Shown: positions 38,104 through 47,864 of the stretch, piece after piece
Position numbering within the stretch: position 1 is the stretch's first letter
Layout: every line of letters begins with the position of its first letter
NCBI GenBank assembly: GCA_001792895.1
Contig: MARA01000002.1
Coordinates: forward strand, 2,480,001 to 2,544,000
Origin: Lentinus brumalis
Taxonomy: Eukaryota; Basidiomycota; Agaricomycetes; Polyporales; Polyporaceae
Direction: 5' to 3'
Length of the DNA stretch: 64,000 bases
The notes under the pieces: model-generated
Seen by the model: the letters and a program-made list of their open reading frames with translations, nothing else
Databases searched by the model: none
What the model was told of the DNA's origin: nothing
Made by a program: the position numbers and the translations under genes

Positions 38104-39430
38104 GGCTGAGGGTAAAAGCGGGATGTTGAGAACAGAGAACAGAGTGTATTGAACCGACTACGCTACTGATATAGCTCAGGTAAGTAGATACCTCGCTGGC
38201 AGATACTTAGTCTGCATAGGCGCGCGGCGACTCAGGCGCTTAGGCTTAAAGCTTCATGCATCATGCATTGACCGGTACAGGTTCATGTTCGATGGTATCG
38301 CAAGCTTTGAATGGTATCCGCGCGTACATACAAACGGAACTACGTCTACAACACTACAGAATCCATGTCGGCAGCTCGCCTCAACAACCACTGCAACAGC
38401 TCTTCGTCGTGCAGTCAGCGATTCGTCTCAGCGCAAGTAAATCCCAGATGACGCGGACACGAAGTTGGAACTTACCGGTACTCATCGCGACACGAGCTGG
38501 CTCGGACAGAGCCCACAACCGCGTGTACGATCGGAGGAGAGCGGGGCTGAGGGTCCTGGTGCGGATCCTGTACACTTCATGGGGCCTATATTTGCTGATG
38601 TTCGGTATGTCGATGAATATATCGGAACCCTGTACTTCCGCCCAGATAGCAGAAATTTCATCGTCGAGGTCATCTTCGCCACGCCGTGGTTCATAGGTAG
38701 TGACGTCGACCCAGTCCGGGGCTCCGTCATCCTGCACAATCGGCTGCGGGTCTTCTCTGCAGACATGTTGGTGCACGAACCAATGCTGACATATCATCAG
38801 TGAAGGAAGGTAGTATAGGCATCAACACTTACCCGTTGCTGACAGTCCGTGCTGCAGTAGTGAGGCTTGCAATCAGACGGGCAAGGACCCGCGCACCGTC
38901 TCAAAGCATGCTTGTGGGCGGCCTGAACGCCACAACCATCTGCGGCGCAACGATATTGGTTCGGGGCCCGGGTGACCTTGCCCAACCGTTTCTGCTCCGC
39001 GGCTAGTCGCCGAGCCCTATATCCGTCGTAGGCATCCCAGAGAGGTTTGTGCTGTGCATACACACCCATGTACTGCAAGTCCGCACCGTGCCGTGCCCGA
39101 AGCGTCATGAACCAAGAAGCTATTCGGATGATCACGGGAGGATAGAACCCTGCTGAGGCACAAAGGTCCGCATAACGTACGGCATTTTGTAGGACATCGT
39201 TGTCCAGAATCTCTCGCATCGAAGACTTCTCGACCCGCGCCTGCCAGAAGAGACGGAACGTGACCCACACTATGAGCGCAAGAGCACGTAGCCGGAGGCG
39301 GGGCGTCCTCCTTCTGACCGCAAGGAAGGTACCATCTGGCCTCGGGATGACACCAGACAGGTCGTACAACATGAGAATGGTCTCATTCGGATGCATGGCG
39401 TCGATCTCATCGCGGAAAAGTGCACCTTAC

Positions 39431-40619
39431 CTGTAGGCCTATGTAAATGTTTATCTCGGCCTACCGGGTCGATATTTGCTAGTCGACGGATGGCCACTTA
39501 CTACACGGGAGTGTCGATAGTCATATTAGTCTATAGAGGAGCGCGCACGCAATGATAGGCAACTGTAGCCTCTCGCTGACAGAGCAATAGACGTCTAGAG
39601 AGAAGTGCGGGCACCATGGCAGGGGTCTATAGAACCCTGTTGAGATTGGTTGGTTCAGCTCGCCGCTCACGCTCATATCGACTATTCGAACCGTTCAGTG
39701 ACTGTACTGAACCAATGGATCATATTGACTAGTTACTGATACAATTACGTAATCATATGGTCCATTCAATACTTACTTCCCTCAACCCTCCTCAACGTCA
39801 ACTTCGCGCAGCCTGAAAAGTATGTGACTACTCAACGTGTTAGCGGCGTAGACGAGCGAAGAGAAGATTATGGTGAGGATTGCAAGTTACTCACTCTCCT
39901 ACGCATGAAGTACTTACCGTGACTGCAGATTCAGCTGACATAGGAGCCTCGAAGCCGCACGTACCTTGTCGTAGCCGTCAGTCTAGCTAGTCTGGACACT
40001 CACCGATGGTAATCACCAGTGCTTCTGTCTCGGAGTGTTGTACCGCGGTGGCACTGCTGCACGGACTTAGCGAATCACGCTCACAGGGGAAGGGAGACGG
40101 GAGACGGTGGTGGAAGGAGAACAAGATGAGGGGGATCGATGGGATCATGATGACGGCTTACTTATATCATGTAAACCTCTTCATGTTTGAAAGCCAACCC
40201 TGGGAGGTACAGACGCGTCAACAACCCGCGTCGTGTTGACGCGTCCACCGGTCACGAGGTCGAAGCTGGTCGAAGGTTCCGATTACCCACTCCGGGTCCG
40301 GTCCGAATTCCTTAGGGCCAACTGGGTGAAGTGCTAATAGATAGTACTTAGAGCCGCCTACCCGGTCTTAATTGCTCACGATAGGATCCTACAGGACTCT
40401 CTAGGATCTCACCGACCTCAACAAAACCCTATAAACACGTATCCTGTTCAGCCTTCTCCGCAAAACCCTATACTTGCCTGTAAGTCATCATCTCCGTCTG
40501 TAGCCGTCTATATGCGAGTGACCTTTTCGCTGATGCTCGCATAGCATCACTCTCCTGTGGATGACAGGCCGTAAGGTGACCGTGTTGGGCATTCGCGTGG
40601 TGCCAGAATTCCTACTCAC
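39431..40619 (-). other. Swollen first intron of MYND copy 2
   Basis: It lies between GTGAGT at 40619 and CAG at 39431. The same intron is 53 and 55 nt in copies 1 and 3, so about 1.1 kb was gained here. No transposase frame; it holds the palindrome listed separately. Confidence 0.6.
40212..40245. repeat. Perfect 12-bp inverted repeat with 10-nt loop
   Basis: GACGCGTCAACA at 40212-40223 and its exact complement at 40234-40245. The loop repeats the CGCGTC word. It would form a strong hairpin or serve as a symmetric binding site; it lies in the swollen intron. Confidence 0.75.
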
Positions 40620-40939
40620 CGCAGGCAAAGCTCGAGCATGCATCAGGGAAATATTGGCCTGCCATGTAGTGCTATGTAGCGTGTGTAGCCGCCATAGCAC
40701 CATTGCAGGTCCCCCTCTGTATAGATCTCTATTGCACGCTGCCAAGTGTCTGTAGCACCATATAGCGCCCTGTAGCACGCCCAAATTTCCATTCTTGGCT
40801 ATCAATTCGGACGTATAATCGCTTTTGCTTACGGGTTACGGACGTCATCATATAGAGCCAATAGGTATTTGATTCATGCTACGCTAATCATACATTGATA
40901 GAGATACTACTATGTGTGACCGACTAGCTTATCTACTTA

Positions 40940-41690
40940 CTAGCTGAGCAATGCGCAGCGGCAGTGCAGATGACCAGCAAGGACAGGCGAAAGAGTCAAG
41001 CAGTGCTGAGGACAGGCGATAAGGACGATGGTAGAGGCGAGGCAGTCAGGCGAGCGAAGGAGGGCGCAAGAGCGGGCTGCGAGGACAAGAGCAAGACGAA
41101 GCAGCAGCACGAGCGAAGAAGGTGGTAGCAAGGGCAGCCGTGAAGGGGAGAACATAGCGAGGCAGCGTAAGGCATGAGGGAGGGCGGGCAACAAAGGCAA
41201 GCAGGACATAGAGGTCGCCGGGCAGGACCGGGCGTCGACGACAGGCGGAGCAGACTTAGAAGGCAAGTCCGGGCGGGATTGACGGCGGGGAGAGAGACGT
41301 CCAGACGTTGGGCAAGGCAGACAAGTCCGGGCAGCAGGGGAGAGTAGGCAAGCTGTGAGCCCGGCGAGTCTGAGCTTTGAGAACAAGTCCGGCCATCCAG
41401 GGTAAGCAGGCCAGTTCAAGCGTTGAGTGAGGGCAGGCGGGGAGGGCGGGCAGGTGAGTTAGGAAGTGACGGTGGCAGACAAGTCAAGGGTGTCGAGGGC
41501 GGGCGGGTGAGTCCAGGCATTAGGGCGGGCAGATGAGTCCGGGCATTGAGGGCGGGCGGGCCAGTCCGAGCAGTGAAGGCAGGCGAGCAGTCCGGGCATT
41601 CGACCGAGTCCGGGCATTGAGTGTGGGTAGGCGAGTGCGGGAAGCAAGGGTGCCAGTCGGGTCGCAACGACGGCAGAACCGAGAGCATGG
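40940..41690. repeat. Degenerate purine-rich minisatellite
   Basis: The plus strand is rich in A and G and poor in T. It repeats words such as GAGTCCGGGCATTGAGGGC, AAGTCCGGGC and GGCGGGCAGGTGAGT, more regularly towards 41450-41640. It lies inside the 1,567-bp element. Minus-strand frames over it are repeat translation, not genes. Confidence 0.7.
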
Positions 41691-42116
41691 TCAACCACTT
41701 ACCAGCTCAAATCCTTGTCCTTCCGTCTCTAGCCAGCAAACTGCCTTGCTCGTGCTCGTAACTTGATGGCTTGACTGTAGTCCTGCAGGCTGGTAGTAGG
41801 ATGAGAGGGACTTCGGACTCGGAGGACAAAAGAGAAAAGGTCGAGTGAGTCGAAGTCAGAGCCAGATCGATGAGATATGTATCAGTTGAAATCAGTTGGC
41901 GCTTAGTATGTCCAATCAGCTCCGACCACTTCCGAACGATCGGGCGTCGAAAACAACCATCTCCGCTGACTTCCTCTATCCCCGTCCGTCGTGCTCATCT
42001 GCCCCAATGGGCTTCAAACTCTGTTATCGAGACTCGTCTGCAGAAAGGGATAGGAAGCAGGCAATATTTATATATCTGCCCGCAATCGACTACATTGCAC
42101 TACAGAACACTACAGG

Positions 42117-42175
42117 TGCATAGTGAGGTGCTACGAGGTGCTACGCCGTGCTACGGGATGCAGTGCCGTGCTACG
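42117..42175. repeat. Cluster of GTGCTACG words near the right end of the element
   Basis: At least four GTGCTACG copies lie within about 60 bp. Complementary GTAGCAC words occur near the left end (40755-40785), so the motif is subterminal and inverted, like transposase binding clusters. Confidence 0.6.
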
Positions 42176-42487
42176 GCAAATAGACGCCCGGAAAGGTTTC
42201 CCTGATGTGGAAGGCCCGTCACTTATCTCCACTCCACGAAGCAAGCGATCAAGAGGCATGTCCCGGATGCGTTGCTCTCCTTCGGTATAGAGCTTGCGGT
42301 AGTCGGGTTGAGAACGATGGTCGTAGAATGCTTCTTGCTGGACCATGATATAGGTATCAAGAGAGCGGATGTCCAAGAAGAAGTGGTGCGGGGTGATGTC
42401 AAAGAGAACTTCATGGATGAGAGGTACATCCTGTGTCATGGTAGTAGGTTGTGGCGGCGGATGGGAGCATGCTTGGGTGATGTCCTC

Positions 42488-42561
42488 AAATCTCTCGCCA
42501 CGCTCTCGTCTTGAGAGGACACGCGGTGGGTGATAAGCAGGGCCCAGACGCTCCAGCGCGG
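42488..42561 (-). repeat. B2 direct repeat, 3' end of the element
   Basis: This 74-bp copy of B1 is the terminal block next to MYND exon 1. Confidence 0.9.
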
Positions 42562-42897
42562 GTGGGAAGGTGGGTAGCTGAAAGAGCTGCGCGCGGACGA
42601 CTCTAACAACCACACGAAAAGAGGTGAGCAAGAGAGGTACGGAGTGACGGCACGCAGGACGACGGGGAAGGCTCACCTAGCTGCCGCACGAAAGAGTGAG
42701 AAAGAGAGGTGCGAAACCCCTTTCTACTCGTGCGGCAGACTAGACGAGTCCCGTCTGCGCGCGCAGCGGCTCCCGACAGGAGTCGGGTAGCGAGCCTCTC
42801 TTGGGAGGCCGGACCTGATGAGGTCGGCGGCGCGTGCGGATACTCGCTGCCGCGCGCGGAGATTCGACTTGTGAAAACCTAGTTTAAACCCGACAAA
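42562..42897 (-). repeat. A2 direct repeat of the Ngaro-like element
   Basis: Positions 42646-42897 repeat A1. Positions 42562-42645 have no partner because A1 is truncated by the internal deletion. It sits between B1 and B2. Confidence 0.85.
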
Positions 42898-42968
42898 TCT
42901 CTCGCCACGCTCTCGTCTTGAGAGGACACGCGGTGGGTGATAAGCAGGGCCCAGACGCTCCAGCGCGG
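42895..42968 (-). repeat. B1 direct repeat
   Basis: This 74-bp copy is the same as 42488-42561. It overlaps A2 by the AAA core. Confidence 0.9.
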
Positions 42969-43311
42969 ACGCCGAGGGAGCGTCTGAAAGGTGATGCTAT
43001 ACAAGCGAATGTCGCTGTTGGAGCGAACGCGTATGGTACAATGTAGTACAGCCTCGAAAAGACCTGGAATACAGTCGTGAATGTGAGTCGACACGGTAAA
43101 AGGCTAAGATAAAAGGAGAACGCTGCAGCGGGCAGCTGCGAGCGGATGAAAGTGTCTCGGGGAAATGAGGAATAGGCAGAAGATCCACGAGGGCGAACGA
43201 GGAGGAGTTTTTGACGATAGATGGTAAGACGAAGACATGACGGCGAAATGACGAGCGAAGCGGGGTCGCGGAGAGAGTCCAGAGGGACAGAGAAAGGAAA
43301 ATGAATAGATG

Positions 43312-44327
43312 CTAGGCAGAGGACGATGCAGGGTCGGAGGGAGGGTGCTGTTGGTTGAACATCGTCGCCTGCACGACCGCGGGATGCTGCCTGATGTAGA
43401 TACGCCACGCGTCGGAAGACCACCGACCGATGGCCTGAATGGAAGCATGAGGCACCCCTTCGAGCGCGAGGGCCGTCGCCCCGCCTGCCCGCATGGAGTG
43501 ACCACTGACGTCCGAGGGGAAGAAACGACGGAGACGGCGAGTGAACCATCCGGGCCGGGTAGGCACCGTGCCGTCGAACTTCAGCCAGAGTTCTGAACGG
43601 CACGGATGGCGAAGATCGCGCGCGGCGAGATACGCCCGGAAAGCGAGGAAAGGGTTGGCTCCCGAGACGGTTTTGTGGACGAGAACGATGTCTCCCGCGA
43701 ACTGGCGATCGGTCTTGTGGGAGTGCAAAGCGAATTGGAAGCTGTCGTCGGTAACTATGACGGAAGTTCGTCGCGACAACTTGCGGTAGGAACGTCGGTC
43801 GAGTTGATCGGGCCACACGAGTTCTCCGAGGCGTAGGAGAGCGTGAAAACCGGTGAGCAGCAGGGTCAGGAAGAGGTGGTCGTCGTAACTGTCGGTGTGG
43901 GCGAGGGATGAGGACACGAGGTTTAAGTCTTCGCGGGTTAGGGCCCGCTTTCTCTGGACGGGTTTGCTGTATAGGCGTTTGCATCCCTTGAGCGTCCGCG
44001 CTACGAGCGAGCAGCGACGGTTTGCACGAGCAGCGGGGTAGAAGGGTTCCAGCTCGCTGCAAATGCCGGATAGGTAGGAGTCCACCGAGCGAGGCTCGAT
44101 GTGGTGGGACTGGAAGACCACGTACAAGCTGAGTGTGTCTGGGTGGGGTCGAGGGGAAAATGATGGATCTGGCAGAACGCAAGGTAGGAATTGAGAGCGG
44201 AGGAGTAAGAGGCGTGCGTGGAGGTATCGAGAGCGTGTTCGAGAGCGATGGCTCGACCCAGGATGAGTCGCTCCATAGACCACGGTTCCCTGACGGGCTG
44301 CCGCGATCTCACAGATGAGGTGATCAT
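43312..44327 (-). pseudogene. Tyrosine recombinase of the Ngaro-like element, frameshifted
   Basis: The N-terminal SAM-like part (LEHALDTSTHASYSSALNSY) is in one frame from 44327. The catalytic part is in another frame from about 44140 to 43312, so a frameshift lies near 44140. Catalytic residues are in place: the first Arg in LLRLGELV, His and Arg in GHSMRAGGA, Trp in GRWSS and Tyr in WRIYIRQHP. These enzymes integrate circular cDNA in this order of retroelements. Confidence 0.88.
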
Positions 44328-44330
44328 AAC

Positions 44331-45398
44331 TCAACGGCCCCAGCGCATCTCGAGGGGTGTAAAGGTGAAGATTTTGATGAGGGGGTCGGTTGTACGCGCG
44401 ACGTCGAGGTGACCGCGCGAGAGGGCGTCGGCAACGACGTTGAGCTTTCCGGGGATATGATCCACTCGCAACTGCATACCCGTCTCGAGGAGGACGTTCA
44501 CGGTTGAAATGAGGACGGGATTGTAGGCGGGCAGGGCTCGAAGGGAGTTGAAAATCGAGACGGTGTTGGTGTTGTCGGAGAGGACTGCGAGACGACGAAC
44601 GCGTCGGTTGGCGTAACGCCAACCATGGACGCGATGAACCGCCGCGCAAACCGCTAGAGCTTCGAAGAAAAAGATAGCTCCGGAAGGAGCGTACTCCGGG
44701 CGGAGGCAGTAGAAACCGCAGTGCACCCAGGGGAAGTACAAGCCCAAACCAGAGCCAGAAGCGTCCACCAGCGCGAACTCGTCAGGTGTGACCCCTGGGA
44801 CAAGATCGGCCGGGGACCATGCGAGAGATTCGAGGAGGAAGATCGGCGGAGCGGCGCTAGCATGACGCAGTAACCACCGCAGGTCGTTGAGCACGGTAGC
44901 GTTGAGATAGATGCCTGCGTGACGATTCGATTTGCCGGCAATCTTTGCATAGCAATTAGACAACGCAGGCTTCAGGAGGGGCATGACGTTGAACGCCCAG
45001 TTCAGGTATCCCATGAAGGACCTGAACTGCGCGAGGGAGCGACGCCGACCACGAGACGTAGTGTCGATGAAGGAATTGACCTCGTCGAGCAGACGCTGCT
45101 TGCCCTCTTCGGGCAAGGTGATAGAGAGTTCGTCGGCGTCCACTAAGAAACCGACGATGGTGAGCTGAACGCCAGCCAGCTGCTTCTCCTCGTTGTGTGG
45201 CAAGTTGATGTCGTCCCAGAGACGTAGGAGGCGTGCTTGCGCGCGCGGCAAGAACTTGCTGTAGGGCGCGTACCATTCGACACAAGCGCGAAGCTCGGGA
45301 CCGAAATTGTCGTCGACGTATGTTCGCAAGTAGCGGATCCCTCTCTTGTGTTGTGCGATCCAATGCACGAGGCAATAGAACGCCATCCAGACGCGCAA
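44331..45398 (-). pseudogene. Reverse transcriptase-RNase H remnant
   Basis: An open 355-codon stretch starts just before the RT active site (YLRTYVDDNFG, the Y-x-D-D box). It continues through the thumb and an RNase H-like region (DEFALVDASGSGLG, then VLSDNTNTVSIFNSL and VVADALSRGH). All RT motifs upstream of YVDD are missing at the A1 junction, so it cannot be functional. It ends just before the recombinase frame. Confidence 0.88.
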
Positions 45399-45650
45399 GA
45401 CGGCACGCAGGACGACGGGGAAGGCTCACCTAGCTGCCGCACGAAAGAGTGAGAAAGAGAGGTGCGAAACCCCTTTCTACTCGTGCGGCAGACTAGACGA
45501 GTCCCGTCTGCGCGCGCAGCGGCTCCCGACAGGAGTCGGGTAGCGAGCCTCTCTTGGGAGGCCGGACCTGATGAGGTCGGCGGCGCGTGCGGATACTCGC
45601 TGCCGCGCGCGGAGATTCGACTTGTGAAAACCTAGTTTAAACCCGACAAA
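45399..45650 (-). repeat. A1 direct repeat of the Ngaro-like element
   Basis: This 252-bp block appears identical by eye to 42646-42897. It includes an 11-bp inverted pair, CTGCCGCACGA/TCGTGCGGCAG, around a 36-nt loop. Confidence 0.9.
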
Positions 45651-45957
45651 ACCATGTCACCGAGCGCCAAACTGCGCCATTGGCACACCTGAGACTTTGA
45701 GATTGACCGGTTGACAACTCGATCGTGTCCAATCTGTCCCCGTACATTGCCGCTGGCGCGACCGGTGGAGGTATTTAAGGGAGGCGATGTCAGGCGAAGC
45801 TCAGTGATAGTAATAAGTAGCACAAGGCCCCAAACCACAATTGCTGTGTTAATGGTCAACAGAGTTTGTGTAGTAAGACTATTGGTAGTGATCGGAAGAC
45901 CATGCGGGCCTTCAGGCGACCTATCTACTCGCATTTTCCCATAGGACCCCGCTAGTT

Positions 45958-47076
45958 TCAGATGGAAATGCCGCGGTACGTGCGGAGCTGGCCTGCCAAT
46001 CGAGTAGCCTGGCCGGGAGTGAACTCAGTCATGCAGCTGTGTGCATAAGTTGATCAGTTTTCGACACCGGCCAGACTTCGGTAGGGGTGACACGCACCTG
46101 TCTTCGGAATAGTCCATGTAGTTGTGGATCGGGTCAACACCAGAGCTGGAGCAGGTGTCACGACCCGTCGGGCAGCCGCTGGCAGGGGAGGCCTCAGCGG
46201 GCGTGTCAGAGACACTGTCGCCGGAGCCGCTGCAGCCACCCTGGAAGGTGTGGTAGAGACCGACCCAGTGGCCGGCTTCGTGGGTCAGAGTCTGTCAATT
46301 AGCAGTCAGTACACAGTTGGCGCTAAGTAACGATGGAAGGCATACCTTGCCCTCGTTGAAGCCCTCCGTGCTGCCACCGGGGAGGGACGAGAAGAGAATA
46401 ACGCAGCCGTCATCAGTCGGGTTGCCGCTGTAGTCCGAAGGGAAGGTGGAGTAGCCGAGGAGACCTTCGCCAGAGCCGCTGGTGAAGCCGACGGTGTAGA
46501 CATTGAGGTCGGCCTTGCCGCCCTTGCGCAGCTGGCGCTTCATGGTGGTCTGGAGGGACGAATCGGGGCCGACTTGGTTGAACCACTGCGAGTTGACAGT
46601 CCTGTCCGTCCCCGCCAGGACGAAAGAGAGGCCCGCAGACGCGTAGTCGTCTTTGAGCACACTGATCTGGTCCGCGATCTGGGAGTCGCTAATGCCAAAG
46701 ATATTAGTCACGATATTCATCCTGGTGATGTGCTTCAGTAACTAACGGGATGTTACCTCCCGCAGCAGTAGAGTCCTTGCTGATGACATGGAAGTAGACG
46801 GACACCGTCGCCGCAGCCGCCGCGTTAGTCAGCGATGCGGGCCTAGGAACATAGTTCGCAAGGAAGTGCGCCTCATTGACTGCGAGCTTCTCGTCAGAGA
46901 TGGTGGTGCCACACGACCTGTCATTGTGGCCCGCATTATCAACAACGACTACAACAGCTTCAGGACGACAAGAACGCTGACCTGGTGGTGTACTTGGCCG
47001 TCTGGTTGGTGAACGCAGGCGTGCCGATGACGGCGGACGCGGAAATAAGCAGAGCGAGAGCAGCAGACCGGAACAT
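45958..47076 (-). CDS. Secreted M43 metalloprotease (copy A)
   Basis: Exons 46982-47076, 46747-46917, 46346-46688, 46098-46291 and 45958-46036; 293 aa. The signal peptide is [19 protein letters not shown] propeptide-like segment holds [10 protein letters not shown], whose Cys may act as an inhibitory switch. The catalytic zinc site is [14 protein letters not shown] (HExxHxxGxxH), with the Met-turn HNYMDYS and several Cys ([24 protein letters not shown]). Extracellular protein digestion is the likely role. It has four introns against seven in copy B, with the shared ones at identical positions and phases. It lies downstream of copy B in the same direction. Confidence 0.95.
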
Positions 47077-47864
47077 GTCGACGACGGCGAGGGCGAGGCT
47101 CTGAAGGCTGGAGCTACCGCTGTTGACAACGGCGTCGTTGGAGGATCCTCCACAACCCGCTATTCTTTATACCTCGTCGCCAGATATGCCCGCGCGCACT
47201 GTCCCCCGCAACGCACCGCTTTCGAAGGTGCGTTCAGAGGTTATCACGGCAAGATGAGATGATCCGGCATGTCCCACATGAACCCAGCAACCCCGAGCAG
47301 ATGGTCTCGATAACTGTCGAAAGCAATTAGGAAGGCGATGGTCCAGCATACGCCCGCGTAAGGCAAAGCACCTGACAACCGCTCGGACGCGGATTGCGTG
47401 GTCGAAGTGCGCTCACCATGTGCCCCGGCGTAGACGCTGTCAGAATCGCCGAGGTGAGCGTTGTGAAGCTTCTTCATCACCGACAACGTTTGGTTATCTG
47501 GTTCTGGGCGCGACGGGCACATATGGAAGAAGTGCCAAGCCATCGCCCCGTATGCCCATACATGCCTATACCAATCCCGTTCGGGACATCAGTAGACTCT
47601 AGAGCCCCGTTAAGAATGACCACGATCTATCAGAAAGTTCAGCATTCAACGACGGGAAACGTGTTGCACTCATCAGTACTGTATGGTGCCACCACAACCC
47701 TGCGATCTCTGGTCGGCACGTGTACGGCGAGAAACGAGTGATGTTTGCACAATCCTAGCAGCCTTATCGCTGGTTCGCTGCGTCATTACAAGCGACGATC
47801 TACACATCCCGACACGATGCGCCTTCACGAAAGTCCGTACGTCATGCTCTTGGGTAGCGTACCC
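47077..47864. other. Spacer between the tandem proteases
   Basis: Promoter of copy A and terminator of copy B; no other gene seen. Confidence 0.55.
47166..47171 (-). promoter_or_regulatory. TATA box of protease A
   Basis: TATAAA on the minus strand, about 90 nt before the ATG at 47076. Confidence 0.6.

Larger units (their letters stand above)
40641..42207. mobile_element. Non-autonomous element with 11-bp terminal inverted repeats, inserted in MYND exon 1
   Basis: The ends are CATCAGGGAAA (40641-40651) and its exact complement (42197-42207). Aligning the interrupted exon with copy 1 gives the empty site CCTTCCATGCTCGAG and a 2-bp CA duplication. Inside are GTAGCAC/GTGCTACG words near both ends, in opposite orientation, and a purine-rich minisatellite. 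No transposase frame. The superfamily is undetermined: CAGGG-like ends recall hAT, but hAT makes 8-bp duplications. Confidence 0.75.
38346..42439 (-). pseudogene. MYND zinc-finger gene (copy 2) broken by insertions
   Basis: Exon 1 is split: ATG at 42439 to about 42208, then 40620-40640 beyond a 1,567-bp element. Removing the element and one copy of CA restores frame, reading DGPS|MLELCLR as in copy 1 (DGPSMLELSLR). The total, 251 nt, has the same phase (2) as the other copies. Intron 1 runs from GTGAGT at 40619 to CAG at 39431, 1.19 kb instead of 53-55 nt. Exon 2 then starts with an in-frame TAA at 39427-39429. Exons 38833-39396 (from an internal ATG), 38476-38785 and 38346-38401 remain open and keep the finger (CAADGCGVQAAHKHALRRC, HYCSTDC). 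The 309-aa remainder could still be expressed from an internal start, so decay is recent. Confidence 0.85.
42488..45650 (-). mobile_element. Ngaro/PAT-type tyrosine-recombinase retroelement, defective
   Basis: Read on the minus strand, the order is A1 (45650-45399), RT-RNase H remnant, tyrosine recombinase, B1 (42968-42895), A2 (42897-42562), B2 (42561-42488). This is the split-direct-repeat layout known for Ngaro and PAT elements of the DIRS order. AAA lies at both outer ends and at the internal A2/B1 junction (42895-42897), as expected if a circular intermediate joined through a short shared core. A1 is only 252 nt against about 336 nt for A2, and it abuts the middle of the RT, so an internal deletion removed the rest of A1, any first ORF and the RT fingers. 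The 3' end lies 48 nt before the ATG of MYND copy 2. Confidence 0.85.

Noticed and set aside
41416..41698. Pro/Cys-rich minus-strand frames over the purine-rich tract
   Set aside because: They are translations of the degenerate minisatellite (repeating CPD/PAL words), change with frame, and have no start context or introns.
40641..42207. hAT transposon, because the ends contain CAGGGAAA
   Set aside because: hAT insertion makes 8-bp duplications. The reconstructed empty site allows at most 2 bp (CA), and no transposase is present, so I left the superfamily open.
42884..44182. A 432-codon minus-strand frame overlapping the recombinase
   Set aside because: It is an Arg/Pro/Ser-rich shadow; the homologous recombinase residues are in other frames.
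42646..45650. LTR retrotransposon, because 252-bp direct repeats flank reverse transcriptase
   Set aside because: The order RT-RNase H then tyrosine recombinase, the second repeat pair (B1/B2) and the lack of an integrase or aspartic protease fit a Ngaro/PAT element instead.
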